Below, in pieces: positions 43,627-53,268 of a stretch of DNA of 64,000 bases. Every line of letters starts with the position of its first letter. Within the stretch, counting starts at the first letter, position 1. The notes beneath the pieces are model-generated. The model searched no databases, was not told where the DNA came from, and saw nothing but the letters and a program-made list of their open reading frames with translations. The DNA comes from Nitrospirota bacterium (lineage in GTDB: Bacteria > Nitrospinota_A > UBA7883 > JACRGQ01), in contig JAJRYD010000024.1 in the NCBI GenBank assembly GCA_024275955.1, forward strand, positions 18,353 to 82,352, given 5' to 3'. Made by a program: the position numbers and the translations under genes.

Positions 43627-44880
43627 CTATTCGTACCTTAGAGCTTCCGCAGGGTCGAGGCGGGAGGCGTTCCATGCCGGGTAGATGGCGGATAGAAGCG
43701 TTATTAAAACCGAACATACCGAAACAAGGACAAAGTCCGAAATGTTCATCTCTACCGCCAGCGTGGCGGCTGGGTAGATATCGGCAGGGAGTCTTATGAA
43801 CTGGTATCTATCTAGAAGCAGGCAGAAGATGTAGCCGAATATGTTGCCGGCCAGAGTGCCGACCAATCCGATTATCGCCCCTTCCATAAAAAATATCCGT
43901 AGTATGTTGTTTTTTGTCGCTCCCATCGTTCTTAATATCGCTATGTCCCGCCCCTTTTCCATCACCACCATTATCATCGTGCTTACTATGTTGAAGGCGG
44001 CTACAAGTATGATGAGCGCCAGTATGACGAATATTCCTATCTTCTCCAGCTTTAGCGCGACGAAAAGCGATTCGTTCATCTCCATCCAGTCTCTCGCGTA
44101 GTATGGCGGGCCTAATGTTTCGGTTAGTTCTTTCGCGGTAATGTTCGCGGTATATAGGTCGTTCACCTTTACCTCTACGCCGGTTATTTTTCCCTCCATC
44201 TCAAAGAAATCTTGCGCCGCTTTTATAGATATAATCGCCATCCCTGAGTCGTACTCGTACATGCCGGAATGAAAAAGCCCGACTATACGAAATTTTTTTA
44301 GCTTTGGAATACTTCCCATCGCCGTCTGCCGCCCCTGCGGCGAGAGCAGGTTTACATTTTCTCCAACGTTTATTCCGAGGTGAGCGGCAAGCTCGTCCCC
44401 CAGTATTATCCCATCTCTTTCAAACTCGCCGTCCTTGAAGGTTCTCAAGAGGTCGTCTATGGAGCCGGAGGTAATGTACTGCCCCACTTTGGTAACAGCC
44501 CCCTCTTTTGCGGGGTCGACCCCCCTTATTATAGCCCCTGTAGACCGGATGCTGGACGATACCAGCACCTCTTTGTAAATGTAGTTTGCCGCCGCCAGCA
44601 CGTCTGGGTGCTGTTTTACCTTGTCGACGATATTTTCCGACTCCAGCGCCCTGCCGCCGACCTTTAGGATAACAATATGCGAGTAGGTGCCGAGTATCTT
44701 GTCGCGCAGTTCGTTTTGCATGCCGGTCATTACCGAAAGAACAACGATGAGAGCCATCACGCCTAGCGCGACCCCGCCGATAGATATCCATGTTATAAGA
44801 GAGATGAAAGTTTGCTTGCGTTTTGCCATCAAGTAACGCAGGCCGATGAAAATCTCGAACTTCAAATTATACGCTCCCAA
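43627..44880 (-). CDS. lolC: LolC/LolE-type lipoprotein-releasing permease
   Basis: 417 residues. An N-terminal helix (about 24-50; ISLITWISIGGVALGVMALI) is followed by a MacB-type periplasmic domain (50-270) and three C-terminal helices of the FtsX fold (275-300, 315-345, 370-400). It ends with SAIYPAWNASRLDPAEALRYE, the standard LolC/E ending. It extracts lipoproteins from the inner membrane for transport to the outer membrane. The ATPase LolD is not next to it. Confidence 0.92.
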   Translation of the reverse strand: MGAYNLKFEIFIGLRYLMAKRKQTFISLITWISIGGVALGVMALIVVLSVMTGMQNELRDKILGTYSHIVILKVGGRALESENIVDKVKQHPDVLAAANYIYKEVLVSSSIRSTGAIIRGVDPAKEGAVTKVGQYITSGSIDDLLRTFKDGEFERDGIILGDELAAHLGINVGENVNLLSPQGRQTAMGSIPKLKKFRIVGLFHSGMYEYDSGMAIISIKAAQDFFEMEGKITGVEVKVNDLYTANITAKELTETLGPPYYARDWMEMNESLFVALKLEKIGIFVILALIILVAAFNIVSTMIMVVMEKGRDIAILRTMGATKNNILRIFFMEGAIIGLVGTLAGNIFGYIFCLLLDRYQFIRLPADIYPAATLAVEMNISDFVLVSVCSVLITLLSAIYPAWNASRLDPAEALRYE

Positions 44881-44963
44881 ATTCTATTGCAATCACAGCC
44901 ATACATAATACCTTCAATAAGGCTTTTTGGGGCAATGATGTGGGAGAAGCTGTTTTTTCGTGC

Positions 44964-45080
44964 CTAGCTGTTGTGCGACCCGTCGCAAAAAGGCTGGTTT
45001 TTCGTTTTGAAGCATCTGCATATCTGATATGTTTTCTTTTTGTCGAGCGTAATCTCTTCGGGGCCTTTTCTAGGTTCCAT
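44964..45080 (-). CDS. Minimal CDGSH iron-sulfur protein (38 residues)
   Basis: A short frame from ATG 45080 ends in YQICRCFKTKNQPFCDGSHNS. This matches the CDGSH pattern C-x-C-x2-(S/T)-x3-P-x-C-D-G-S-H apart from one extra-loose position, with ligands Cys21, Cys23, Cys32 and His36 for a 2Fe-2S cluster. CDGSH domains usually sit in proteins of 60-80 residues; here little more than the motif exists. The upstream ribosome site is weak. Homologues of this length are known to occur, and the exact motif makes chance unlikely. Confidence 0.72.
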   Translation of the reverse strand: MEPRKGPEEITLDKKKTYQICRCFKTKNQPFCDGSHNS

Positions 45081-45234
45081 AACTCGGCATTGTAAATGAT
45101 TTGGGGCTTTTCGGCGAACGCAAGGCGGTCTGGGGGAGCGGGGGGATTATTCTGCTGTATCCGTATTTGGTAATTTTGGTTTGCCGGTTTGGCTGGCGGT
45201 TGGTGCCGATTAGTACGGGGTAGAGCCTGAGAGC

Positions 45235-45264
45235 CTGCCCCCTATTTCAGCTGATAGGGGGCAG
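45235..45264. terminator. Strong 11-pair hairpin between tpx and the CDGSH gene
   Basis: CTGCCCCCTAT-TTCAGCTG-ATAGGGGGCAG, perfect. It lies 18 bases beyond the tpx stop and probably ends that transcript. Nothing else is visible between 45081 and 45234. Confidence 0.65.
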
Positions 45265-45281
45265 ACAAAAATCTTTGGGGG

Positions 45282-45779
45282 TTAATTGAGCGCCGCTAAC
45301 GCCTTGCCGTAATCTGGTTCCTGCGTTATTTCCGGCACCTGCTCCGTGTAGATAACCTTACCTTCCTCATCCAGAACAACCACTGCCCGTGAGCATAGCC
45401 CTGCCAAAACTGAATCGGTAATCTCAACACCGTAGTCCTGAGCGAAAGAGCCTCTGAATGTCGAGGCCGCTTCGGCATTTTCTATTCCTTCGGAGCCGCA
45501 GAAGCGTTTAAGAGCGAAAGGAAGGTCTGCCGAGACATTAACGATAACGGCATTGCCGGCCTTGCCCGCTTCTTCGTTAAATTTTCTTACGGAACTCGCG
45601 CAGACAGGTGTATCAAGGCTTGGGAAGATATTTAAAATGATCTTTTTCCCTGACAAAGTAGAGAGAGAAATTTCAGATAGGTCGGTCTTTACCAATTTAA
45701 AGTCTTTTGCCTTTGTGCCGACCGCTGGCAGTTCTCCGCAGGTGTTAATCGGGTTTTCCTTAAAAGTAATTGATGCCAT
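45282..45779 (-). CDS. tpx: Thiol peroxidase (Tpx, atypical 2-Cys peroxiredoxin)
   Basis: 165 residues. Peroxidatic Cys60 in NIFPSLDTPVCASSVRKF and resolving Cys94 in RFCGSEGIENAE give the Tpx spacing. GTKAKDFKLVKTDLSEISLS and SRAVVVLDEEGKVIYTEQVPEI are family segments. It reduces peroxides with electrons from thioredoxin. A ribosome site (AGGAGGC) precedes the ATG, and a strong hairpin follows the stop. Confidence 0.96.
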   Translation of the reverse strand: MASITFKENPINTCGELPAVGTKAKDFKLVKTDLSEISLSTLSGKKIILNIFPSLDTPVCASSVRKFNEEAGKAGNAVIVNVSADLPFALKRFCGSEGIENAEAASTFRGSFAQDYGVEITDSVLAGLCSRAVVVLDEEGKVIYTEQVPEITQEPDYGKALAALN

Positions 45780-45870
45780 ATTTGCCTCCTGTTAGATGTT
45801 TGGTTAGGCCCGTATTCTATCAGAAATTACGATTATCTGTCCGGTAGCAGAGCTTACTGTAATTGGGCGG

Positions 45871-47064
45871 CTATTTGCCGAGCAGATTTTGGATTTTAAG
45901 TCTAAGGCTGTTTAGCCGTATAAAGCCGGTAGCGTCTGACTGGTCGTAGTCGCCGTCTTCCTCGAAACTTGCGATATCTTCGCGGTAGAGCGATCTTTCG
46001 GCTTTACGCCCCAGCAGGGTCACATTTCCTTTGTAGAGCTTTAGCCGCGCAACGCCTGTTACAGGCCTCGCCGCGTCGTCGAACAGTTTTTGCATAAGCT
46101 CCCGCTCCGGCGCGAACCAGAAACCGTTATAAACAAGTTTCGCGTACCTCGGCATAATGTCCAGCCGTATAGAAAGCACTTCGGCATCGACAGTTATAGA
46201 TTCAACCGCTTTTCTCGCTTCGTGGAGTATAGTTCCGCCCGGCGTTTCGTACACCCCGCGCGATTTCATGCCGGTAAACCTGTTTTCCACTATATCGGCT
46301 CGGCCTATTCCGTTTTCTCCGCCAAGCCTGTTCAGCCTGTCCAAGAGGTCGTACGGCGAAAGCTTTTCGCCGTCTATCGAGACAGGGTTTCCATACTCGT
46401 ATCCTATTTCTATTATGGTAGCTTTATCCGGAGCTTTTTCTGGCGATACGGAAAGCAGGAACATATTTTCTTTCGGCTCGTTCCACGGGTTTTCGAGTAT
46501 TCCGCCTTCAAACGATATATGCAAAAGGTTGCGGTCGCTTGAGTACGGTTTGTCGGCCGTTACCGGCACAGGTATGTTCTGTTTTTCGGCAAATGCTATC
46601 AGCTCTCTGCGTGACTGCAAGCCCCACTCGCGCCACGGAGCGACCACCTTTAGCTCCGGCGCAAGAGCAGCGAAGGCGAGTTCGAACCGTATCTGGTCGT
46701 TCCCTTTACCTGTAGCTCCGTGCGAAACTGCTTCGGCTCCTTCTGCTTTGGCTATCCGTACCTGCTCTTTAGCGATAAGCGGGCGGGCTATCGAGGTGCC
46801 TAGCAGGTACCGCTCTTCATATATTGCTCCGGCTCGAAGCATAGGGAAAATGAAATCAGAGGCGAACTCTGCCTTAAGGTCGCTTACGAAACAGTTTATA
46901 GCTCCGGTATTTTTCGCCTTTTCTGGCAATCCCCCAAGCTCTTCCTTTTGGCCTATATCTGCGGCATACGCTATTACATCGTAGCCGCGCTCTACCTCAA
47001 GCCATTTAAGTATCACGGATGTGTCTAGCCCGCCGGAGTAGGCGAGAACGATTTTTTTACTCAT
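45871..47064 (-). CDS. argG: Argininosuccinate synthase
   Basis: 397 residues. The ATP loop [15 protein letters not shown] is followed by the citrulline/aspartate motifs [16 protein letters not shown] and [15 protein letters not shown]. It joins citrulline and aspartate in arginine synthesis. It follows argF by two bases, forming argD-argF-argG. No argH lies directly downstream in this window. Confidence 0.98.
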   Translation of the reverse strand: MSKKIVLAYSGGLDTSVILKWLEVERGYDVIAYAADIGQKEELGGLPEKAKNTGAINCFVSDLKAEFASDFIFPMLRAGAIYEERYLLGTSIARPLIAKEQVRIAKAEGAEAVSHGATGKGNDQIRFELAFAALAPELKVVAPWREWGLQSRRELIAFAEKQNIPVPVTADKPYSSDRNLLHISFEGGILENPWNEPKENMFLLSVSPEKAPDKATIIEIGYEYGNPVSIDGEKLSPYDLLDRLNRLGGENGIGRADIVENRFTGMKSRGVYETPGGTILHEARKAVESITVDAEVLSIRLDIMPRYAKLVYNGFWFAPERELMQKLFDDAARPVTGVARLKLYKGNVTLLGRKAERSLYREDIASFEEDGDYDQSDATGFIRLNSLRLKIQNLLGK

Positions 47065-47066
47065 TG

Positions 47067-47987
47067 CTAATTTTCATCTCCCATCGTCATTTTCATTATC
47101 GCTTTTTGCGCATGGAGCTTAAACTCGGCCTGATCCCAGACGATCGACCGCGGGCCGTCTATAACCGAAGCGGTGATCTCTTCACCTCGGTGTGCCGGCA
47201 GACAGTGCATTGCCACGCAATCGCTTTTTGCGACCGCCATTATAGCGTCGTTAACGGTATAGCCAGCAAAAGCTTCTATCCTTCTTCCGGCTTCTTCTTC
47301 CTGCCCCATGCTTGTCCAGACATCGGTGTATATCGCATCGGCCTCTTTTGCCGCTTCTTTTGGATCGCTTCCAACGGTAATCTTACCGCCGGTTTCCTTT
47401 ATAATTGTTGTTGCTGTTTCCAGCACGTCGTTTTCCGGGCGGTATCCTTCCGGCGAAGCTACATGCATATCTATGCCTAGCATCGCGGCTCCTATTATCA
47501 GAGAGTTGGCGACGTTATTCCCATCGCCTATGTAGGTTAATTTCATATCTTCCAAATTACCTTTTTTCTCGAGGAGTGCGGCAAAATCTGCAACCGCTTG
47601 GCATGGATGAAACTTGTCGGTAAGAGCGTTTATTACAGGTACCGTGGCGGCATCGGCCAGCTCTTCAATGACACTTTGATCCCCAGCGCGTACTACCATT
47701 CCATCTATATATCTGGAAAGCACTTTTGCCGTATCGGAAAGCGACTCCCCGCGCGAAATTTGTATATCGCCGGGGTTTAGGGAAATAGCTTTTCCGCCAA
47801 ACTGGTGTATGCCTACTTCAAACGCCACACGGGTTCTTGTAGAAGCTTTCGCAAAGAGAATGCCGATGCTCTTGCCGGCAAGCGGTGTCTCGCCGTATGG
47901 GTACGCCTTTAGGCGCAACGACTCGTTTAACAAGCCCCGCAGGTCGTCGGGCGTGAAGTTGTCGAGCCTTAGGAAATTTCTCGGCAT
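47067..47987 (-). CDS. argF: Ornithine carbamoyltransferase
   Basis: 306 residues. The carbamoyl-phosphate motif [20 protein letters not shown] and the ornithine-side motif [14 protein letters not shown] are all present. It makes citrulline. Its 5' end overlaps argD by 19 bases. Confidence 0.97.
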   Translation of the reverse strand: MPRNFLRLDNFTPDDLRGLLNESLRLKAYPYGETPLAGKSIGILFAKASTRTRVAFEVGIHQFGGKAISLNPGDIQISRGESLSDTAKVLSRYIDGMVVRAGDQSVIEELADAATVPVINALTDKFHPCQAVADFAALLEKKGNLEDMKLTYIGDGNNVANSLIIGAAMLGIDMHVASPEGYRPENDVLETATTIIKETGGKITVGSDPKEAAKEADAIYTDVWTSMGQEEEAGRRIEAFAGYTVNDAIMAVAKSDCVAMHCLPAHRGEEITASVIDGPRSIVWDQAEFKLHAQKAIMKMTMGDEN

Positions 47988-49162
47988 AAGACCTTCTTCA
48001 AAATATTTATCCCACGTTTCATCTCCTGTAGCTTTACGTTAAGCGGCGGCAGGAAACGCAGTACCGTATCTTGTACGCAGTTTATTATAAGACCTTCTTT
48101 CAGGCACTCGGCGACTATGTTTCCGCCCGCCTTCTTAAGTTCTATTCCTATCATCAAACCGCTTACCCGTATTTCCTTTATATCATCAAACTCTTTTTTT
48201 AAGCTTTCAAGCTCCCGCTTCACCTCCCGCGAAACGAAGTTCGCGTGCTTTAAAAGCTTTTTGTCTTTAACAGTTTTAATTACCGCTAGCGCCGCCGCGC
48301 ATGCCAACGGCCCCCCGCCGAATGTAGAGGCGTGAGTGCCAGGCCCAAACGCCGATATTACTTCAGGCTTTGCCAGCATAGCGCCGATAGGAAAGCCACC
48401 TCCAAGCCCTTTGGCTAATGTCATTATGTCGGGAGTAACTCCGGCATGCTGGCATGCGAACCATCTTCCGGTTCTGCCCATCCCGCATTGAACTTCGTCG
48501 AATATAAGGAGTACCCTCTCTTTGTCGCAGAGTTTTCGCAAGCCTTTAAGATAGTTGCGAGATGCTATGTTTATTCCGCCCTCACCCTGCACAGGCTCCA
48601 CTATTATCGCGGCGGTTTTTTTAGTTACAGCTTTTTTGAGTGCTGTAAGGTTGCCGAACGGAACATGCTTAAAAGCGGGCAAGAGAGGTGCGAAACCTTT
48701 GTGGTATTTAGCCTGTCCCGTTGCGGAAAGTGCTCCGTATGTCCGCCCATGAAACGAGTTTTCCATCGCTATAATTTCTGTCCGTCCGTTTTTAAGGTCG
48801 CTCTGGTATTTGCGTGAAAGTTTCAAGGCAGATTCCACCGCCTCGGCCCCAGAATTTACAAACAACGCTTGGGATGGGAAAGATAGCTTTACCAGCTCTT
48901 TTGCAAGTTCGCCCTGCGGGATGGTGTAAAAAAGGTTGGAGGTATGGATAAGCTTAGTAGCTTGCGCCGATATAGCTTTTGCCACCACCGCAGGTGAATG
49001 GCCAAGGATGTTTACCGCCAAACCGGCAAGAAGGTCGAGGTAGGCTTTCCCTTGCGCATCTACAGCTTTACAGCCTTTCCCCTCTACGATGGTTATAGGG
49101 TAGCGGCCGTAGTTGTGCGCGACGAATTTCTCGTAAAGTTTGAATATTTCCTTGTTTTTCAT
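47969..49162 (-). CDS. argD: Acetylornithine aminotransferase
   Basis: 397 residues, a class III PLP enzyme. VEGKGCKAVDAQGKAYLDLLAGLAVNILGH, FVNSGAEAVESALKLSRKY, LLIFDEVQCGMGRTG and the PLP lysine in DIMTLAKGLGGGFPIGAML are diagnostic. First gene of the arg operon on this strand. Confidence 0.96.
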   Translation of the reverse strand: MKNKEIFKLYEKFVAHNYGRYPITIVEGKGCKAVDAQGKAYLDLLAGLAVNILGHSPAVVAKAISAQATKLIHTSNLFYTIPQGELAKELVKLSFPSQALFVNSGAEAVESALKLSRKYQSDLKNGRTEIIAMENSFHGRTYGALSATGQAKYHKGFAPLLPAFKHVPFGNLTALKKAVTKKTAAIIVEPVQGEGGINIASRNYLKGLRKLCDKERVLLIFDEVQCGMGRTGRWFACQHAGVTPDIMTLAKGLGGGFPIGAMLAKPEVISAFGPGTHASTFGGGPLACAAALAVIKTVKDKKLLKHANFVSREVKRELESLKKEFDDIKEIRVSGLMIGIELKKAGGNIVAECLKEGLIINCVQDTVLRFLPPLNVKLQEMKRGINILKKVLCREIS

Positions 49163-49317
49163 CCGAACATACTACCGTAAGTTTCGCAAATAGAGGCAGT
49201 AAAAGTACAGAAGCAGGTAGCAGATGAAACAGGGATAAACCGTATGATAGTTGTCTGATTTTTAAAGTATCTCTGCTGGCAGACTGGTGAGTGCTTCCGC
49301 ATTGCCGGTTTGCCTAT

Positions 49318-49423
49318 CGTAAGTGCCTTACCGAAGGCAACAACGGCGCATGAACCTAATAGCTGTGGTAAGCAGGTAAAGCATATCTATCGCCAGCGGG
49401 AACCGGCTTCACGCTCTGCGTGG
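49318..49423 (+). repeat. 106-bp direct repeat, copy 1
   Basis: Identical at 104 of 106 positions to 49494-49599; the only differences are at TTACCGAAGG versus TTGCCGGAGG. It contains no reading frame of note. The stretch 49163-49655 between argD and argA has no gene; it holds the two repeats and a CCCGCATTGCGGG palindrome. Confidence 0.9.
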
Positions 49424-49493
49424 CCCGCATTGCGGGTCTGCTTTTCACAGGTGGTTGACAAGCTCTTTCTCTCTCTTCATCTGTTGTTATTAC

Positions 49494-49599
49494 CGTAAGT
49501 GCCTTGCCGGAGGCAACAACGGCGCATGAACCTAATAGCTGTGGTAAGCAGGTAAAGCATATCTATCGCCAGCGGGAACCGGCTTCACGCTCTGCGTGG
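49494..49599 (+). repeat. 106-bp direct repeat, copy 2
   Basis: Second copy, offset 176 bases from the first. The near identity suggests a recent tandem duplication of a 176-base unit that later lost its end, or active conversion. It ends 57 bases before the argA start, so it may carry the argA promoter region. Confidence 0.9.
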
Positions 49600-49655
49600 T
49601 GGTTAGAGGTTGCGGAAAGGCTGGTTATCAGCAATGATGTGGGCGAGGAAAAAAG

Positions 49656-50105
49656 ATGATAAGAGAAGCGATAATAGCGGATGCTGTACGGATAAAAGAG
49701 CTTATCGGCGTATATGCCGACAAGGAGGAGATGCTCCACCGTCCGCTTAACGATATTTACGAAGGTATACGCAACTTTTTCGTTTACGAAAAGGATGGAA
49801 AGGTTATCGGCACCGCCGCGCTTAATGTCGTATGGGAAGATATAGCAGAGGTGCGCTCGCTGGCGGTTGATAAGGCTTGTGGAAAATTTGGAGTAGGCAA
49901 AGGGCTGGTCGATAAATGCTTAGAAACAGCAAGACAGCTTGGCGTGAAAGAGGTTTTTGTTCTTACCTATGTGCCGGAATATTTTATTAAGCTTGGGTTT
50001 AAAGAGATAGAAAAGCATACGCTCCCGCATAAGATATGGGGAGACTGCATCCGGTGCCACAAGTTTCCAGACTGCGATGAAACGGCGGTAGCTATCACCA
50101 TCTAG
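49656..50105 (+). CDS. argA: Short-form N-acetylglutamate synthase (GNAT)
   Basis: 149 residues made only of a GNAT domain: IREAIIADAVRIKELIGVYADKEEMLHRPLNDIYEGIRNFFVYEKDGKVIG at the start (shown here in the order of the family), the acetyl-CoA loop around KACGKFGVGKGLVDKCLE, and LTYVPEYFIKLGFKEIEKHTLPHKIW. This pattern is that of the short ArgA enzymes that start arginine synthesis without the kinase-like domain. It lies next to argD-argF-argG but on the other strand, and seven bases before nadC. Confidence 0.85.
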   Translation: MIREAIIADAVRIKELIGVYADKEEMLHRPLNDIYEGIRNFFVYEKDGKVIGTAALNVVWEDIAEVRSLAVDKACGKFGVGKGLVDKCLETARQLGVKEVFVLTYVPEYFIKLGFKEIEKHTLPHKIWGDCIRCHKFPDCDETAVAITI

Positions 50106-50111
50106 GCTTTT

Positions 50112-50963
50112 ATGGCGACAATACCTAAAGCGATTTTTGAAAAGATTAAGAAAGATATAAGACGGGCGCTTAAAGAGGACTGCCCTTCAGGAGATATCAC
50201 ATCTTCATCCTGCATATCACCCAAAGCTGTGTCGTCTGCTTTTGTAATAGCAAAAGGGGATATGGTGATATCCGGCCTACAGGTTTTTAGAGAAGTTATG
50301 CTGGCTGTGGATGCGAAAACAATGGTAGCTTTGCTTGCTAAAGACGGTGATAGAGTGAAAAAAGGAGGAAAGGTTCTCCGGCTAAAAGGGAGAAGCGTCT
50401 CTCTTTTAAAGGGTGAGCGTGTGGCGCTTAATTACCTGCAGAGGATGTGCGGTGTGGCGACTCTTACCGCGCTGTTTGTAAAAGAGGTAAGAGGCACCAA
50501 AGCTAAGATATTCGATACCCGTAAAACGACACCGCTACTAAGAGATATAGAAAAATATGCCGTTACCTGCGGCGGCGGTTTTAATCACCGTATCTCTTTA
50601 TCTGATATGCCGTTGATAAAGGAAAACCATATAACAGCCGCTGGCGGTATAGCCAACGCTGTTAAACAGGTTAAAAGAAAAACAGACAAAGCGGTAATGC
50701 TGGAGGCGCGGAACCGTTTAGAGGTTTTGGCCGGACTAAAGGCAGGGGCCGAACTGCTTTTGCTCGACAATATGGTTCCGGCCGAGGTGCGTAAAATGGT
50801 AGCTCTTATTAAAGGGAGGGCGGTTGTGGAACTGTCTGGAGGCGTTAGCCTTAAGAGCGTGAAGAGGTATGCCTCTACTGGCGTTGACAGAATATCTATA
50901 GGCGCGCTTACCCATTCCGCTCCTGCGTCCGATCTTTCACTTTTGTTTAGCTTGGAAAAATAG
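50112..50963 (+). CDS. nadC: Quinolinate phosphoribosyltransferase
   Basis: 283 residues. EDCPSGDITSSSCI, GERVALNYLQRMCGVATLT, DTRKTTPLLRDIEKYAVTCGGGFNHR, IKENHITAAGG and the C-terminal VELSGGVSLKSVKRYASTGVDRISIGALTHS define NadC. It makes nicotinate mononucleotide for NAD. Its 3' end overlaps the convergent MAF gene by 17 bases. Confidence 0.97.
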   Translation: MATIPKAIFEKIKKDIRRALKEDCPSGDITSSSCISPKAVSSAFVIAKGDMVISGLQVFREVMLAVDAKTMVALLAKDGDRVKKGGKVLRLKGRSVSLLKGERVALNYLQRMCGVATLTALFVKEVRGTKAKIFDTRKTTPLLRDIEKYAVTCGGGFNHRISLSDMPLIKENHITAAGGIANAVKQVKRKTDKAVMLEARNRLEVLAGLKAGAELLLLDNMVPAEVRKMVALIKGRAVVELSGGVSLKSVKRYASTGVDRISIGALTHSAPASDLSLLFSLEK

Positions 50964-52419
50964 TTTTTTCCAGCTTTTCGGCAAGCTCTCTGTCTTCCTT
51001 TTCCTGCTCTAGGTGGAAATCGAAATCTATGTTTTTTTCGCCATAAAAATATCCGGCAATCTCGGCAGTGGAAGCAAGGTTCACCGCTCCGTTTACCACA
51101 GCTCCAGAGGAGTTTATGTTAAAAAATCGTTTTTCTGGGTGGGCCGAAATGGTCTCCTCGAAGTTTTTGAGGTAGCCAAGCAGGTTCGCGTGGGTGACGC
51201 CGCTTTTACCGTTGTATAGTTCCACTTTAAGGTTGTCATTGCTGTTTACCATAGAGCTTGCGGCGGTTCCGCTAAAAATCTCCTCCGGCGATGCGTGCGA
51301 AAGCATCTGCATAGTTTTAATGTTGTACGGCCTGCCATCAGGAAAAGAGAAATCCTGCCCTATAAATCCTATCGGATCGGCGCCGGCTTTTGCCAAAAGC
51401 TCAAGAGCAAAACAGGAAACGGAACCGCCGGCGTTCACCATTCCTTTTTCCTTTACCAATTGCTCCGCGCTTTTGAAAATGGAGTGTCCTTCCTTTATGA
51501 CTACCATCCGTCTGTTTTTATGCTCATCAACGATCAACGGGTGGGTGGTAGGCGCGAAAATAAGCGGTATGCCTCTGTTTTCATTCCCGAAGTGGATAAC
51601 CGATAGCGGTTGCGGGTCTACCGAGATTACCGCGTCGATTTTTATTCCATTGTTCAAAAGCGGGTGGATGGCGGTGTCTGCCGCCAGTATGAAAGCCGAC
51701 TCCTTAAGAAGGTTAAGGAGTGGGAGGTTTTTGTCGAGAGACGGCCCCGCGCCGACAACTATTGCTGGCCGTCCTTTTAGCCTGTTAAATACCAAAGATA
51801 CACCAGGCGCCGATGCCACAGCTTTAAGGTTTGAACGGATATTCATTTCGTCCCGCGTGCCTAGCACACTTTTGAACCTTCTCTCGCTAAGGAGTATCTC
51901 AAAGGCTGTTCTAAGCCGGTCAAACTGTTTTGGGATATTGCGGTACGAAGGATGGTGTATCGCTACCGCCCAGTCGTCTTCGTTTCCTAGCAGTTGCGCC
52001 AGCGTTGTTGAAATGCCTATGTCGTCAATGCCGGTTACAAGGGTAAATCGTTTCTGGCTGAGGAGTTCCCTCAAGTCGCGATGGTGGAAGGCGGCCGAGA
52101 TGATATCTCTATTTGCCTCAATCACTACTACCTGCTCAAGGTTAGGGTGGGCGGAGAGCATCGATTCTATATGGTAGGCAAGCCCGAGGCCGTAAATTAG
52201 GGCTTTTCTCTTTTTTCCGACTTTAACAGACTTGGCGAACTTATCTCCCTCTGCTTTAGGGTCTACGCTAGTGGCAAGCTGGCGGCCGTTTATCTTTACG
52301 GTTATTAGGCCGCTTGATGTCTCTTCTGCCGGTGGCGGTTCTGGCAGTGTTTGTAGGATTTCGGGGGCAAAGGTATGGAGCTTTTTTGCCGTGTCGCTGT
52401 TTTTTTCAAAGAACCCCAT
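50947..52419 (-). CDS. MAF/DUF115 motility accessory protein
   Basis: 490 residues. The central part (about 190-400) has the DUF115 features: GRPAIVVGAGPSLDKNLPLL, LAADTAIHPLLNNGIKIDAVISVDPQP and GGSVSCFALELLAKAGADPIGFIGQDFSF. MAF proteins are needed for flagellin glycosylation with nonulosonic sugars in several flagellated bacteria. No sugar synthesis genes are next to it; the flagellin gene lies 9 kb away. Confidence 0.85.
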   Translation of the reverse strand: MGFFEKNSDTAKKLHTFAPEILQTLPEPPPAEETSSGLITVKINGRQLATSVDPKAEGDKFAKSVKVGKKRKALIYGLGLAYHIESMLSAHPNLEQVVVIEANRDIISAAFHHRDLRELLSQKRFTLVTGIDDIGISTTLAQLLGNEDDWAVAIHHPSYRNIPKQFDRLRTAFEILLSERRFKSVLGTRDEMNIRSNLKAVASAPGVSLVFNRLKGRPAIVVGAGPSLDKNLPLLNLLKESAFILAADTAIHPLLNNGIKIDAVISVDPQPLSVIHFGNENRGIPLIFAPTTHPLIVDEHKNRRMVVIKEGHSIFKSAEQLVKEKGMVNAGGSVSCFALELLAKAGADPIGFIGQDFSFPDGRPYNIKTMQMLSHASPEEIFSGTAASSMVNSNDNLKVELYNGKSGVTHANLLGYLKNFEETISAHPEKRFFNINSSGAVVNGAVNLASTAEIAGYFYGEKNIDFDFHLEQEKEDRELAEKLEKTIFPS

Positions 52420-52543
52420 TAGTTAAAGATTTTGTCATTATAACCCTCTACTAGTCAAACTGTGAAGTTTAGACAGTTCATCGAGGCTAACGCGTCTTGG
52501 CGGTGGTTGATTCTGGCGCTGGCGGCATGATAGGGTTAACGCT

Positions 52544-53167
52544 ATGATAGTAAAGTTAAATAAAATAGAGGTAGAAATCGACACCAGCGGTTTTGCGACG
52601 GCTGGCGACCTTTTGGAGAGCCTCAAAAGCAACCACCTTAATCCAGCAGATTTTATAACATCAATTTCGCTTAACGGCGAGACAGTTCCAGAAGAAAAAC
52701 AGGAAAAGCTTATAACAAAGCAGTTATCGGAGGTAGAGCTGTTCGAGGTCGATACCGACAACCCTAGAGATCTTTCGGTACGCACCTTAGCGAAAATGGA
52801 CGAGCTTGTCGACTCGCTTACCGTAATGCTTGAGGAGAGCGCGGACAAATTTCGCGTTGAAGACGAAAAAATCGCGAACCAGTATTTTATCAACTGCGTG
52901 GAGGCATTGCATACATTTGCCGATGTAATAGTAAAGGTTAAAGTTCTTAACTCTATTGACTACACTGATATCATCTACAACTCTGAGCCGGTTTCTATAA
53001 AGGAAGAGGCTCTGCAAAAAGTATTCAGCTCTCTCCATGAAGCGCAGAAGTCCAAAGACTGGATAAGCTTGGCAGATTTGGTCGAATACGAACTGCTTCC
53101 GGTTATTCTGGAGTGGAAAGAGATATTTCCTATTATTTCCGATACGGTCAAATCGAGGAATAACTAA
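52544..53167 (+). CDS. Conserved-looking protein of unknown function
   Basis: 207 residues, no signal peptide or membrane helix. The N-terminal 75 residues have a ubiquitin/ThiS-like strand pattern (MIVKLNKIEVEIDTSGF ... ITSISLNGETV). The remainder is helical and acidic, ending with SLADLVEYELLPVILEWKEIF, a motif I associate loosely with flagellum-linked helical proteins. It precedes the TIGR03546/TIGR03545 pair on the same strand. Function unknown. Confidence 0.65.
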   Translation: MIVKLNKIEVEIDTSGFATAGDLLESLKSNHLNPADFITSISLNGETVPEEKQEKLITKQLSEVELFEVDTDNPRDLSVRTLAKMDELVDSLTVMLEESADKFRVEDEKIANQYFINCVEALHTFADVIVKVKVLNSIDYTDIIYNSEPVSIKEEALQKVFSSLHEAQKSKDWISLADLVEYELLPVILEWKEIFPIISDTVKSRNN

Positions 53168-53268
53168 TAGGCTGTTTTTTTATCGGCCTGAAAACCGGCA
53201 TAAAGCAGGTAGAATAAACGTAAAACCGTTAGAGCCTAAAAAAAGCATAAACTTTTAAAGGGGGTTTC

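Noticed and set aside
49318..49599. Possible CRISPR-like repeat
   Set aside because: Only two copies, each 106 bases long with no short-spacer pattern and no cas genes.
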